64,000 bases of DNA from assembly GCA_942491465.1 (NCBI GenBank), contig CALOBA010000028.1:1-64000 (forward strand), written 5' to 3'. Below the pieces are notes generated by a model, which was not told the origin of the DNA, ran no database searches, and saw only the letters and a list, made by a program, of their open reading frames with translations. The DNA is from CALOBA01 sp942491465. Its GTDB lineage: Bacteria; Pseudomonadota; Gammaproteobacteria; Chromatiales; Chromatiaceae. Shown piece by piece: positions 46,782-55,861 of this stretch. A program made the translations under genes and the position numbers. Position 1 is the stretch's first letter; each line of letters begins with the position of its first letter.

Positions 46782-48037
46782 GAGACGGCCTCCTCTGGTT
46801 TGGTGTTTGCGTCGGCGCGGGCCGCATCGGCCGCGGCAGGGCTGAGTATCGCCCCGGAGGGCGTCGTCGTGCCGGCAGCGCCGTCGTCCGGGGTCGGGAT
46901 CCTATAGGCGTCGGCAAAGCGTCGGCGGATCATCTGCGCGTTCAGCCCGAACTGCTCCAAGTCGTAGCGGTGGCCGCTGCGGTAGGCGCGGGTGTGATGG
47001 TCCTCGGCCGCCAGGGTCGCCGCAAAGGCCTCGGTCATCGGCAGCTGAAGCTGCTCATAGACGGCGGTCAGCGTGGCGTTGATCCCGGCCTTCATCTGCG
47101 CCATCGGCACCCAGACGCCGCGGCTGGGCGGCAGCCGCGCAAAGGCCGCCGCCAGGTTTCGATAGTAGAAGGCGAGTTGGTCGATCATGCGCTCGCGTAC
47201 CACGGCGCTGTCCGCGGGCACCCCGAACAGTTCCAAGCCCGGCCCGATGGAGCTGAGCTGAGACGGGACGGTCTCCATCGGGTCGCGCAGGCAGCCGATG
47301 AAGCGGGCGTCGGGGAAGCGTTCCACCAGCGACTGCGCCAGCGGGGCGAAGGCCGCGTTTTTCGACAGCAGTCGCTTGTCCTCGCCGTGGACGTAGAGGT
47401 GCTTTTGCAGGCAGCGTTCGTAGAAGTCGAGGATGCGCGCGCGCTCGGCCGCCGGCATCTGCTCATCGAAGCGGCCCATGCGCCAGAGGTGGCGCGAGAA
47501 CGGAAAGGGCAGCATCAGGATGAAACAGGACAGGATGGGCATCAGTGCGAAGTAGTCCTCTTCCGGGTCGGTCAGCGTCATCGGGTGCACCGCGTCCAGC
47601 GCGGCGAACACCCGGCGCTCCAGCCAGCCCACCAGCCGGCCGAGGGGGCGTCCGATCCGCCGGTCCAGGGCGGCGAGGCCGAGCCAGAAACGGCGTTCGG
47701 TCACCGACAGCGCGAACAGACACTCCCAGGTCTGAAACGTCGTGAAGCGGGCGTCTTCGGCCAGCACGCGATGCAGCTTGGTGGTGCCGCTGCGGGGCAC
47801 ACCGAGCACGAACAGGGGCTCGCGGATCTTCACCTTTCGGTAGTCGCGAAACAACAGTTCGTCGAGCAGGAAGCCCAGCCAATGGATCAGCTGGGCGACG
47901 CCAAGCACCGGCAGGAAGGCAAGCATGAATAGGACACGGCGCGGGCGCAGTCGCGCGCGGCCGTCCGGCGAGCGCAACAGCGCGCCGACGGTGAGGCCGA
48001 GGAAGCGCAGGCAGCTGGTGAGAAAACGTTCAAGCAT
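46775..48037 (-). CDS. Sulfotransferase-family protein
   Basis: A protein of about 420 residues with the PAPS 5'-phosphosulfate loop LGVPRSGTTKLHRVLAEDAR near residue 80 and the 3'-phosphate site RFIGCLRDPMETVPSQLSSI near 250. An N-terminal hydrophobic stretch (RRVLFMLAFLPVLGVAQLIH) suggests membrane association. Sulfotransferases move sulfate from PAPS to a hydroxyl of a glycan, lipid or protein. ATG at 48037 is taken as the start; a GTG ten codons upstream is possible. It is the first gene of the minus-strand operon with a glycosyltransferase and DUF2334. Confidence 0.84.
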   Translation of the reverse strand: MLERFLTSCLRFLGLTVGALLRSPDGRARLRPRRVLFMLAFLPVLGVAQLIHWLGFLLDELLFRDYRKVKIREPLFVLGVPRSGTTKLHRVLAEDARFTTFQTWECLFALSVTERRFWLGLAALDRRIGRPLGRLVGWLERRVFAALDAVHPMTLTDPEEDYFALMPILSCFILMLPFPFSRHLWRMGRFDEQMPAAERARILDFYERCLQKHLYVHGEDKRLLSKNAAFAPLAQSLVERFPDARFIGCLRDPMETVPSQLSSIGPGLELFGVPADSAVVRERMIDQLAFYYRNLAAAFARLPPSRGVWVPMAQMKAGINATLTAVYEQLQLPMTEAFAATLAAEDHHTRAYRSGHRYDLEQFGLNAQMIRRRFADAYRIPTPDDGAAGTTTPSGAILSPAAADAARADANTKPEEAVSC

Positions 48038-48179
48038 GACGGAGAATAGTAACGCATGCGGCGACACGAGCCGAGCCCGGAGCGATCATCGGATGCCGGA
48101 ATCCCCGGGCCTTGGCCGCAGCCTTGTCGGCAGGGCGAAGGCGCGCCCCCGCCGCGCTTCCATGCGGGGGTTGGATTCG

Positions 48180-49238
48180 CTACTGGGCGCCGCGCACGAG
48201 CCGGAAGCCGAGGGTGCGGTGGCCGAAACTCGGGCCCGAGCGGCAGCGGTAGGCGGAGCGCAGATAGCCGGGATAACCGTGCCAGGAGCCGCTGCGGATC
48301 ACGCGACGGTGGCAGTTGCCCTCCTCCCAGGCGCTGCCGTCGGTGGGGGCGCCTGCGTAGCCGTCGTTCCAGCAGTCCTGGACGAACTCGTTGGCATTGC
48401 CGTGGACGTCGTACAGGCCCCAGGGGTTCGGCGCGTAGCTGCCCACCGGCATCGTCTTGTGCAGGTCCACATCGCTTTGGTTGTCGCAGTCGCCGTATTC
48501 GAAGGTGCCGTCGTAGTTGGCCTGGTCGGTGCTGATGCAGGGACCGGTGGAGAACGCCGTGGTGGTGCCGGCGCGGGCGGCGTACTCCCACTCGGCCTCG
48601 GTGGGCAGCCGGTAGCCGGCGCCGGTGTTGATGTTGAGCCAGCGGATATAGTCATACGCCTCCTGCCAGGAGACATTGATGACCGGGCGGTCGCCGCGGC
48701 CCCAGCCCTCGTCGTCCGGCCGTTTGGTGCAGCCGCCGTCGTCAACGCAGGCGTCCCACTGGGCGAAGGTCACCTCGTACTTGCCGATCTCGAACGGCTC
48801 CAGGCAGACCTCGTGCTGCGGACCCTCGTCCGGGTCGCGCTCGGGCTCGTCGGCGGGGCTGCCCATGGTGAAGCAGCCGCCGGGGATGGCGATCATCTCG
48901 ATCTCCGGGGCCAGATCGAGCTTGACGGTCTGATCGGTATCGGCGGCGACGAAGACCTCGCGCTCCACCGGATCGAAGCCGTCCTTGACCGCCTTGACCC
49001 GGTACTCGCCCTCGGGCAGGCGGATCACGAAGGTCTCCTCGGCGCTTGCCGGCGAGCTGCCCTTGCGGACCTCGTCGATGAACAGCTTGGCATCGCCGGG
49101 GACGCTGTAGATGCGCAGCGTGCCGGTGGCGACGGGGGCCGGGGCCTCGGTTGCGGCGGCTGCCGCGGCCTCTTGGGCGAGCACGGGGCTGGCGGTCAAG
49201 ACGCAGAAAAGACTAAGACAGAGTGTCTGGTAACGCAC
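48180..49238 (-). CDS. PEGA plus formylglycine-generating-enzyme-like protein
   Basis: A 352-residue exported protein. Signal peptide near residues 1-24 (LCLSLFCVLTASPVLAQ). A PEGA-like beta domain follows near 38-105 (GTLRIYSVPGDAKLFIDEVR, FDPVEREVFVAAD). The C-terminal SUMF1/FGE-type fold starts PGGCFTMGSPADEPERDPDE and has VNVSWQEAYDYIRWLN-like, GYRLPTEAEWEYAARAG and GLYDVHGNANEFVQDCWNDG. The second catalytic cysteine of true FGE near the end appears to be absent (AYRCRSGPSFGHRTLG), so sulfatase activation is doubtful. GTG at 49238 fits the signal peptide. Confidence 0.8.
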   Translation of the reverse strand: MRYQTLCLSLFCVLTASPVLAQEAAAAAATEAPAPVATGTLRIYSVPGDAKLFIDEVRKGSSPASAEETFVIRLPEGEYRVKAVKDGFDPVEREVFVAADTDQTVKLDLAPEIEMIAIPGGCFTMGSPADEPERDPDEGPQHEVCLEPFEIGKYEVTFAQWDACVDDGGCTKRPDDEGWGRGDRPVINVSWQEAYDYIRWLNINTGAGYRLPTEAEWEYAARAGTTTAFSTGPCISTDQANYDGTFEYGDCDNQSDVDLHKTMPVGSYAPNPWGLYDVHGNANEFVQDCWNDGYAGAPTDGSAWEEGNCHRRVIRSGSWHGYPGYLRSAYRCRSGPSFGHRTLGFRLVRGAQ

Positions 49239-49568
49239 GGGAATGGATCCTGTCGGTGAGGGTTCAGGAACGCGAGCATCCCGACATACCACACTCGGGG
49301 CGGTGCTCGGCGCTCGATTCTAAACGAAAACGCTCCCGCGCCAAGGGGTGAACGGCTTGTTCGAGAGACTCTGCGCCGTCTATTCCGGTGCCGGCTGGCG
49401 GCGGGGATCGTCTGCCAACAAACGCGCATCGCGTCGCCGCGAGAATGAACTCGCCCGCAAGCGCTGCAGCGCAGACGGCTCACGGATGCCTCGGCTCGCA
49501 CTCGCGCTGTTCAGGCACTACAATCGGGTAACTGTGTCTTGCAACGTCCACCGCAGGCCTTCAGCTCA
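49239..49568. other. Intergenic, divergent promoter region
   Basis: 330 bp between the FGE-like gene and the SanA-like gene. The frames here read as non-coding shadows. No terminator or repeat was seen; promoters in both directions are expected. Confidence 0.35.
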
Positions 49569-50291
49569 ATGATCGACGCCACCGACCCGCCCATCGCCGA
49601 CAGCACCGCTGCCCCGGCTCGCCGTCGCCGCTGGCCGCGTCGGCTGCTCGGCGCCCTGGCGCTGCTGCTGCTGGCGCCGATCGCGTTGGATCTGCTGGTC
49701 ACGCTCAGCGCCGGGCGATCCGTGGCCGCGCGGATCGACGATCTGGAGCCGGCGCCGGCGGCGCTGATCCTGGGCACGTCACGCTCGGTGCACGGGGTGC
49801 CGAACCTCTTCTATCAGGCCCGCATCCGCGCCGCCGCCGACCTGTACCACAGCGGCAAGGTCCGCGGTGTGCTGGTCAGCGGCGACAACGGCAGCATCTA
49901 CTACAACGAGCCCGAGGCCATGCGCCGCGATTTGGTCGCGCTGGGCGTGCCGGATGCATTCATCACCCTCGACTACGCGGGCTTTCGGACGCTGGACTCG
50001 GTGGTGCGCGCCAAAGAGGTCTTCGGCCTCGACCAAGTCATCATCGTCAGCCAGCGCTTCCATGCCGAGCGCGCCGTGTTCCTGGCCCGCCACCGCGGAT
50101 TGAAGGCCACCGGGCTGGCCGCCGCCGACTCAGACAGCCTGAGCCATCTGCGCGTGCGCGCCCGCGAGGTCCTGGCCCGCGCCGCCGCGGTGCTGGATCT
50201 GGTCACCGGTCGCGGCCCGCGCTTCCTCGGCGAGCCGGAGACGGTCAAGCTTCGCCAGCCGGTGCCGACCCCGGAGCGCTCCTCGGCCTGA
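49569..50291 (+). CDS. SanA/YdcF-like DUF218 protein
   Basis: A 240-residue protein with one N-terminal membrane helix (LLGALALLLLAPIALDLLVT) and a DUF218 domain: AALILGTSRSVHGVPNLFYQ, RAAADLYHSGKVRGVLVSGD, NEPEAMRRDLVALGVPDAFI, VIIVSQRFHAERAVFLARHR. SanA of E. coli affects envelope permeability (vancomycin exclusion at high temperature); the mechanism is not known. The stop codon lies 47 bp inside the opposing DAK2-DegV gene. Confidence 0.88.
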   Translation: MIDATDPPIADSTAAPARRRRWPRRLLGALALLLLAPIALDLLVTLSAGRSVAARIDDLEPAPAALILGTSRSVHGVPNLFYQARIRAAADLYHSGKVRGVLVSGDNGSIYYNEPEAMRRDLVALGVPDAFITLDYAGFRTLDSVVRAKEVFGLDQVIIVSQRFHAERAVFLARHRGLKATGLAAADSDSLSHLRVRAREVLARAAAVLDLVTGRGPRFLGEPETVKLRQPVPTPERSSA

Positions 50292-52089
50292 TCGCGCCCT
50301 GATCCGCCCACTGCACCGCGACACAGACCGAGCCGGTGCCGGCATGCACCCCGAGCACCGGCGCCGATTCGGTGATCCAGGCCGGCGGGGTGCCGAGCAC
50401 ATCGCCGAGCAGGTCGGCCACCCCCGCGGCGACCTCCGGGCAGCCGCCGTGGGCCAGGGCCCAGCGCTGCACCCGCTCGCGTCCTTGCCGCCTGCTCAGG
50501 CGCCGGCGGATGCCGCGCACGGCGCCGTCGAACGAGCGCGCGGCGCCGATCAGCCGCGAGCCGCCGTCGGCGTTCAGCGAAATGATCGGCCGCAATCCGA
50601 GCAGGCCCGCGATACGGCCGGCGCGCCCGCTGACCCGACCTCCGCGAACCATCGACTCCAGACCCGCGACGGCGACCATCACCTCGATCCGCGCCGCCCG
50701 CTCCTGTGCCAGCGCCGCGGCCCGGGCGGCATCGGCGCCGGCGGCAACGGCCTCGGCGGCATCGAGCACGGCCAGGCCCAGACCGACCGAGATCAGCGGC
50801 AGCGCGACGACGCGGATCGGTAGCCCGCGCACCTGCTCGGCGGCGAGGCGTGCCGCGTTGACCGTGCCCGACAGGGACTCGGCCAGGTGCAGCGACAGGA
50901 CCTCGCGATGGCTGGCGCCGAGTTGGCGGTAGAGGCGATCGAAGCGCGCCGGCGGCGGTTGCGACGTGGTTGGGTGGCGGGGGCGAGCGTTCAGTTCGGC
51001 GTAGAAGCGGGGCGCGCCGAGGGTGCGCCGGTCGATGTATTGATCGGCGCCCCACTGGATGGACAGGGGGACTTGGTGGATCTGCCAGCGGTCCAGCAGG
51101 GCCTGGGGCAGGTCGCAGGTGGTATCGGTGACGATGGCGGTGGCCGCCAGCGGCCGATGGTGGGCGGCATACTGCAGACACATGTCGTCGACCTTCTGCC
51201 GGCCCAGTCGCCCATGCTGGCGCAAGCGCCCGGCGGCCTCGTCCGGCTGATCGCAATGCAGGTGCACCTTGAGTCGCGGTGCGCGGCCGGCCACGATCAA
51301 GGACGCTCCGAGGTCGGCCAGCGCGCTGCGCAGCGCGGCGGCATCGGCGCTCGTGTCCTCGAGCACGATCTCGGTGCAGAAGCGCAGCGACGGCGGCTCG
51401 CTCAGGCCGCAGGCCGTCTCATGAACAGCGGCCGCTGCGATCTCGGCGACGGCATCGGGCGTCGCCGCATCATCGAGTCCCATCGCGAAGCCGCCTAGGA
51501 AGATCACCAGGCCTTCGGCACCGGCGTCGACCACCCCGGCCGCCGCGGCCTCGCGGAGCAGGCGGCGGGTCGCCGCCAGCGCCGCCTCCGCCGCGGGCAA
51601 GGCGCCGGTCAGCAGCGCGGCGGGATCAGCGTCGGGCTCGGCCGCTGCCAGGTCGTCGGCCCAGGCGCGCATGACCGACAGGATGGTGCCGTCGCGGGGC
51701 ATCGCCACGGCATCGTGCGCGCGCTCGGCGCCACGAGCTGCGGCCCGCGCCAGCAGCGGCCCGTCGATGGCCTCGGCGGCGCCGACCCCCTCCGCCAGGC
51801 CGCCGAGGAACTGGGCCATGATGATGCCGGAATTGCCGACCGACGCCAGCAGGGCGGCATCCGCGACCCGGGCGGCGACAATACCCGCCGAGACATGGGG
51901 CTCGGTGTCGGCAACGGCCCCGGCCAGGGTCAGGCTCAGATTGGTCCCGGTATCGGCATCGGCGACCGGGAACACATTGATGGCATCCAAGTGCTCACGC
52001 TGCCGCGCCACCGCACCGGCCGCCCGGCCGAAGCCCCGCAGCAGGCGACGTCCATCGATCGAATGCATCAGGTCCACCTCATGTTGCAC
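50245..52089 (-). CDS. DAK2-DegV fusion protein (fatty-acid-kinase-like)
   Basis: A 614-residue protein joining two modules. Residues 10-200 form a DAK2/FakA-type nucleotide domain (LDAINVFPVADADTGTNLSL, LLASVGNSGIIMAQFLGGLA, GVVDAGAEGLVIFLGG). Residues 315-600 form a DegV/FakB-type lipid-binding domain (ATAIVTDTTCDLPQALLDRW, VPLSIQWGADQYIDRRTLGA, VLSLHLAESLSGTVNAARLA, MVRGGRVSGRAGRIAGLLGL). FakA and FakB together phosphorylate fatty acids; here both are in one chain. Start could also be the ATG at 52068. Convergent overlap with the SanA-like gene. Confidence 0.85.
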   Translation of the reverse strand: MQHEVDLMHSIDGRRLLRGFGRAAGAVARQREHLDAINVFPVADADTGTNLSLTLAGAVADTEPHVSAGIVAARVADAALLASVGNSGIIMAQFLGGLAEGVGAAEAIDGPLLARAAARGAERAHDAVAMPRDGTILSVMRAWADDLAAAEPDADPAALLTGALPAAEAALAATRRLLREAAAAGVVDAGAEGLVIFLGGFAMGLDDAATPDAVAEIAAAAVHETACGLSEPPSLRFCTEIVLEDTSADAAALRSALADLGASLIVAGRAPRLKVHLHCDQPDEAAGRLRQHGRLGRQKVDDMCLQYAAHHRPLAATAIVTDTTCDLPQALLDRWQIHQVPLSIQWGADQYIDRRTLGAPRFYAELNARPRHPTTSQPPPARFDRLYRQLGASHREVLSLHLAESLSGTVNAARLAAEQVRGLPIRVVALPLISVGLGLAVLDAAEAVAAGADAARAAALAQERAARIEVMVAVAGLESMVRGGRVSGRAGRIAGLLGLRPIISLNADGGSRLIGAARSFDGAVRGIRRRLSRRQGRERVQRWALAHGGCPEVAAGVADLLGDVLGTPPAWITESAPVLGVHAGTGSVCVAVQWADQGAIRPRSAPGSAPAGEA

Positions 52090-52161
52090 TGATCCGCGCG
52101 GCGCTGCCGCAACGGGCCGGGTGATCGGTCCGGCTGCCGAGCATTTTCCCTTCTGGGCCCA

Positions 52162-52620
52162 TCAGACCGGCTGCAGCGCCTCGAGTTCGTCGTCTTTTTC
52201 GCGCAGCCGGCGGATCAGGGTCACGATCACGTTGCTGTAGAGCTGCGCGGCGGCCTCGGGCCTATCGTGCAGGTAGGCCTTGAGCTTGACGGCGGGGATG
52301 CGCAGCAGGCGGGAGGCGACCTCGGTCTCGACCTGCGCCGAGGTCAGATCGCTGTCGAAGGTGGAGTATTCGCCGAGGACCTCGCCCGGCCCGGCGCTGC
52401 GCAGATGAATCGGATCGCGTCGGAATGTCGAGCGCGGCAGGCTGACCCGCAGCGCGCCCTCCAGCAGCACATACAGGGCGTCGTTGCGCGTCCCCTCTTC
52501 GACCAGGATCGTGCCGGCGGCGACATCGAGCGCCGTCGCCATGGCGGCGAGATCCGCCAAGGTCTCGGCGTTGAGCCCTCGAAATAGGGTGACTAAGGCA
52601 AGTTGCTCTAGGGTTGTCAT
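52162..52620 (-). CDS. Cyclic-nucleotide-binding-domain protein without HTH
   Basis: A 152-residue protein consisting of one cNMP-binding domain: FRGLNAETLADLAAMATALD, AGTILVEEGTRNDALYVLLE, GALRVSL, PGEVLGEYSTFDSDLTSAQV and ASRLLRIPAVKLKAYLHDRP. The phosphate-binding cassette is only partly kept (GEYSTFDSD in place of GE.AL...). No Crp-type DNA-binding helix follows, so it may be an effector or scaffold rather than a transcription factor. It lies 73 bp after the DAK2-DegV gene start on the same strand. Confidence 0.8.
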   Translation of the reverse strand: MTTLEQLALVTLFRGLNAETLADLAAMATALDVAAGTILVEEGTRNDALYVLLEGALRVSLPRSTFRRDPIHLRSAGPGEVLGEYSTFDSDLTSAQVETEVASRLLRIPAVKLKAYLHDRPEAAAQLYSNVIVTLIRRLREKDDELEALQPV

Positions 52621-52851
52621 CGTCGTCTCCCGGGATTGGGGCTCGCCGCGCCGCGTGCCGCGCAGTGATAGCCCCGGCGCGGGGGCGATGAAAGCGGCGC
52701 CTCTGGATTGTAGGCAATGTGCGTCCCGGGTGTGGCGACAGGTTACAATCGCGCCAAGCATTCGATCCCGGCAGGGGCGAGCATCGGCGCGGCCCGTGCG
52801 CCGGCCGCCCGCACCGCCGGCCTCAGTCCACTTCGTCCCAGGAGCTCCCCC

Positions 52852-54492
52852 ATGGCACTCGTCGATACCACCCCCGAATGGCAGGCGCTGACCGAGCATC
52901 AGCGGCAGATCACCAAGCGCCATCTGCGTGAGCTGTTCGCCGAGGACCCGGCGCGTGCGGCGCGCATGACCCGCGAGGTCGCCGGGCTGCGCGTGGATTA
53001 CTCCAAACATCTTGCCACCGACGAGACCCTGGAGCTGCTGCGGGCCCTGGCCCGCACCGTGGACCTGGAGGGCTGGCGCGAGCGCATGTTCGCCGGTGCC
53101 CACATCAACAACAGCGAGGACCGCGCGGTGCTGCATGTGGCCCTGCGCAACCGCGCCAATACGCCTGTGCTGGTCGATGGCGAGGACGTCATGCCCGAGG
53201 TCAACGCCGTGCTGGAGCGGGTGCTGGATTTCGCCGCACGGGTGCGCAGCGGGGACTGGACCGGCCATACCGGCAAGGCCATCACCGACATCGTCAACAT
53301 CGGTATCGGCGGCTCCAACCTCGGTCCGAAGATGGTCTGCGAGGCGCTGATCCCGTATCAGTCGCCGACGCTGCGCCCGCACTTCGTCTCCAATGTGGAC
53401 GGCACCCACCTGGTGGAGACCCTCAAGACCCTGGACCCCGAGACCACGCTGTTCATCGTCGCCTCGAAGACCTTCACCACCCAGGAGACCATGACCAACG
53501 CCCAAAGCGCCCGCGCCTGGCTGGTCGAGGGCTTGGGCGACGATGCGGCCGTCGGCCGCCACTTCGTCGCCGTCTCCACCAATGCCGAGCGCGTCTCGGC
53601 CTTCGGCATCGATACCGACCACATGTTCGGCTTCTGGGACTGGGTGGGGGGGCGCTATTCGCTGTGGTCCGCCATCGGCCTGCCTATCGCCCTGGCCATC
53701 GGCCCGGAGCGCTTCGTCGAGCTACTGGAGGGCGCCCACGCCATGGACAACCACTTCCGCTCGGCGCCGCTGGAGGAGAACCTGCCGGTCATCCTCGGCC
53801 TGCTGGGCGTTTGGTACGCGGACTTCTTCCACGCCCGCACCTACGCCATCCTCCCCTACGACCAGTACCTGAAATACTTCGCCGACTACTTCCAGCAGGG
53901 CGACATGGAGAGCAACGGCAAGCACGTCACCCACGGCGGTGAGCAGGTCAACTATCCCACCGGGCCGGTGGTCTGGGGCCAGCCCGGCACCGACGGCCAG
54001 CACGCCTTCTACCAGCTCATCCACCAGGGCACGCAGCTCATCCCCTGCGACTTCATCGCCCCGGTGCGCAGCCACAACCCCATCGGCGACCACCACGCCA
54101 AGCTGCTCGCCAACTGCCTGGCCCAGACCGAGGCCCTGATGCGCGGTCGCACCGCTGCACAGGCGCGCGAGGAGATGCTCGCCGCCGGTATGGACCCCGC
54201 CGAGGCCGAGCGCCTCGCCCCCCATCGCCAGTTCAACGGCAACCGCCCCACCACCACCATCCTGATGGACCAGGTCACGCCCTACACCCTAGGCGCCCTG
54301 CTCGCCCTCTACGAGCACAAGATCTTCGTCCAGGGCATCATCTGGGACATCAACTCCTTCGACCAATGGGGCGTCGAGCTCGGCAAACAGCTCGCCGGCG
54401 TCATCCTCCCCGAGCTGACCGGCGGCGCCGTGGGCGACGGGCACGACAGCTCCACCACGGCGCTGCTGCACCACGTGCTCGAACGCCGCTGA
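52852..54492 (+). CDS. pgi: Glucose-6-phosphate isomerase
   Basis: Interconverts glucose-6-phosphate and fructose-6-phosphate in glycolysis, gluconeogenesis and sugar-nucleotide supply. Family signatures: DIVNIGIGGSNLGPKMVCEA near 144, FIVASKTFTTQETMTNAQSA near 206, FGFWDWVGGRYSLWSAIGLP near 262 and the catalytic Glu region QGDMESNGKHV near 350; the late block HKIFVQGIIWDINSFDQWGV ends with ELGKQL. The length of 546 residues is normal. The ATG at 52852 has AGGAG upstream. Confidence 0.97.
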   Translation: MALVDTTPEWQALTEHQRQITKRHLRELFAEDPARAARMTREVAGLRVDYSKHLATDETLELLRALARTVDLEGWRERMFAGAHINNSEDRAVLHVALRNRANTPVLVDGEDVMPEVNAVLERVLDFAARVRSGDWTGHTGKAITDIVNIGIGGSNLGPKMVCEALIPYQSPTLRPHFVSNVDGTHLVETLKTLDPETTLFIVASKTFTTQETMTNAQSARAWLVEGLGDDAAVGRHFVAVSTNAERVSAFGIDTDHMFGFWDWVGGRYSLWSAIGLPIALAIGPERFVELLEGAHAMDNHFRSAPLEENLPVILGLLGVWYADFFHARTYAILPYDQYLKYFADYFQQGDMESNGKHVTHGGEQVNYPTGPVVWGQPGTDGQHAFYQLIHQGTQLIPCDFIAPVRSHNPIGDHHAKLLANCLAQTEALMRGRTAAQAREEMLAAGMDPAEAERLAPHRQFNGNRPTTTILMDQVTPYTLGALLALYEHKIFVQGIIWDINSFDQWGVELGKQLAGVILPELTGGAVGDGHDSSTTALLHHVLERR

Positions 54493-54527
54493 GCCGCCGA
54501 TGGCCATGCCCCCGGTAGCCGTCCTCT

Positions 54528-54569
54528 GACGGATAGGAAATCCAAGCCACCCCGAGCGTTCAGGTAGGC
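54528..54569 (+). repeat. 42 bp direct repeat, copy 1
   Basis: A 42 bp sequence beginning GACGGATAGGAAATCCAAGC is found here, 36 bp after the pgi stop, and again without any difference at 62506-62547. The second copy marks the point where a DUF2126 gene is cut. The two copies bracket the accessory block at 54.5-62.5 kb, which contains the defence-like operon. Confidence 0.85.
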
Positions 54570-54749
54570 CGTTCAGGTGGGCTCGAAAGAGAGCGCGGGG
54601 GGGATCTGTGGTCAACACCGAACAGCGGCGCGGACGGGCGTCGGGAGCGGTGCAGGCACAGGCGTTGTGGGGTGCGGGGGCTCGCCTCTGCGGCGCAGCG
54701 GGCGCCGGAACACGAGTGGGGCTGCACCGTCTCCTGGGAGAGACAGCGG

Positions 54750-55400
54750 CTACCACACAATGCGCTGATCGAACGCGAAGTCCGGGTCGGGCTGTTGGAA
54801 GATATTCCAGTCCGGCATCGGCTCGGGAGCATCGTCCCAGGCGGGCGGTCCGCGCGCGGGCGTGATCGGGGGTGGACGCGGCGGCTCACCGAGATGGGTG
54901 AGAATCCGCTCGACGGGCGCGGCCTCGGGGATGAATGCAATCAGGCGCATGTCTGCGCCGCAATTGGGGCAGGTTCGGGGCTGCGACTCGAACAGCCGGA
55001 GCTTGATCCCATCAGGGCAGCATGACCCAGAGATAACGCGCCGGGGAGCGGGCATTGGAGGCCGGCGAACTGACCGCGCTCGGTGAGTCTGTTGCCTCCG
55101 CCACCTCACGGCCGAAGGCGATGGCAGCGCCACGCAGCGGCGCGTTGGGCGCGAGCGCGCCGCGGCGTCGAGCGAGAAACCGCTGTTGGGCTGGGTGGGG
55201 CTCTGAGGGCTCGCATCTCGCGCACGTCATCACGCTCGATCAGCCCGCTGCGGGCAAACCGTTGCCGCCCCCGGATGCGCACCTGGTCGGTGATGGCGGC
55301 GAGGGCCTGCGGTGTCAGTTCAGTGGCGGCACGAAAGCGCACGGCTTGCGGTCCGTCATCGGCCTCCTCGACCGGCTCGACGCGCCTTTAGGGAGCGATG
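54750..55400 (-). pseudogene. IS91-family transposase remnant
   Basis: The end is clear: RTCPNCGADMRLIAFIPEAA, VERILTHLGEPPRPPPITPA, RGPPAWDD and DPDFAFDQRIVW before a TAG at 54750, which is the zinc-ribbon tail of IS91-type transposases. Upstream, in another frame near 55330-55210, ELTPQALAAITDQVRIRGRQ and RFARSGLIERDDVREM match an earlier part of the same protein. The middle is deleted or scrambled. It is a dead fragment and is distinct from the copy at the left edge. Confidence 0.6.
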
Positions 55401-55609
55401 CGGGAGAGCAAGCAGCCTGGCCTATTCGTCTCCAAGCGCATGGAATCCGTGGCACGTCCCCGTTTTCCCAGGTCCGGGCCGCTCGTGAGCTTCAGCCGCG
55501 TGGTCGGCTCGCCCACTGCGGCCAGGGCGAGCGTGCCGCCGCGGGCGATGAGCAGGCGGCCGTCGGCGCCGAGGGCGAAGGCGTCGATGGGTGATGTATC
55601 GACGGCGGG

Positions 55610-55861
55610 ATGGTCGGCCGTGCCCGCATCGACGAGCAGATCAAAGAAGAAGCAGCGACCGTGCTGGCGACGATGGGCCTCACCCTGTCCGATGCGTTCC
55701 GCCTTCTGCTGATCCGCGTCGCCCGCGAGAAGGCGCTGCCGTTCGAGCCGTTGGTGCCGAACGAAACCACCATCGCGGCCATGCGTGAGGCCCGTGCCGG
55801 CAACCTCGAGGGCTTCGACAACGTCGAGGCATTGATGGCGGACCTGCATGCGAAGGATTGA
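55610..55861 (+). CDS. RelB/DinJ-family antitoxin
   Basis: An 83-residue antitoxin: VGRARIDEQIKEEAATVLAT, MGLTLSDAFRLLLIRVAREK (ribbon-helix-helix) and ALPFEPLVPNETTIAAMREA, the classic DinJ layout. It binds the downstream YafQ-type toxin and represses their promoter. The toxin ATG lies 14 bp before its stop, so synthesis is coupled. GGCGGG precedes the ATG. The frame is intact, in contrast to the broken module at 4.8-5.1 kb. Confidence 0.88.
   Translation: MVGRARIDEQIKEEAATVLATMGLTLSDAFRLLLIRVAREKALPFEPLVPNETTIAAMREARAGNLEGFDNVEALMADLHAKD

Noticed and set aside
55400..55605. Minus-strand frame with DAFALGADGRLLIARGGTLA
   Set aside because: It looks somewhat protein-like but has no start, no family I recognise and overlaps the antitoxin region; kept only as unresolved sequence between the IS91 remnant and RelB.
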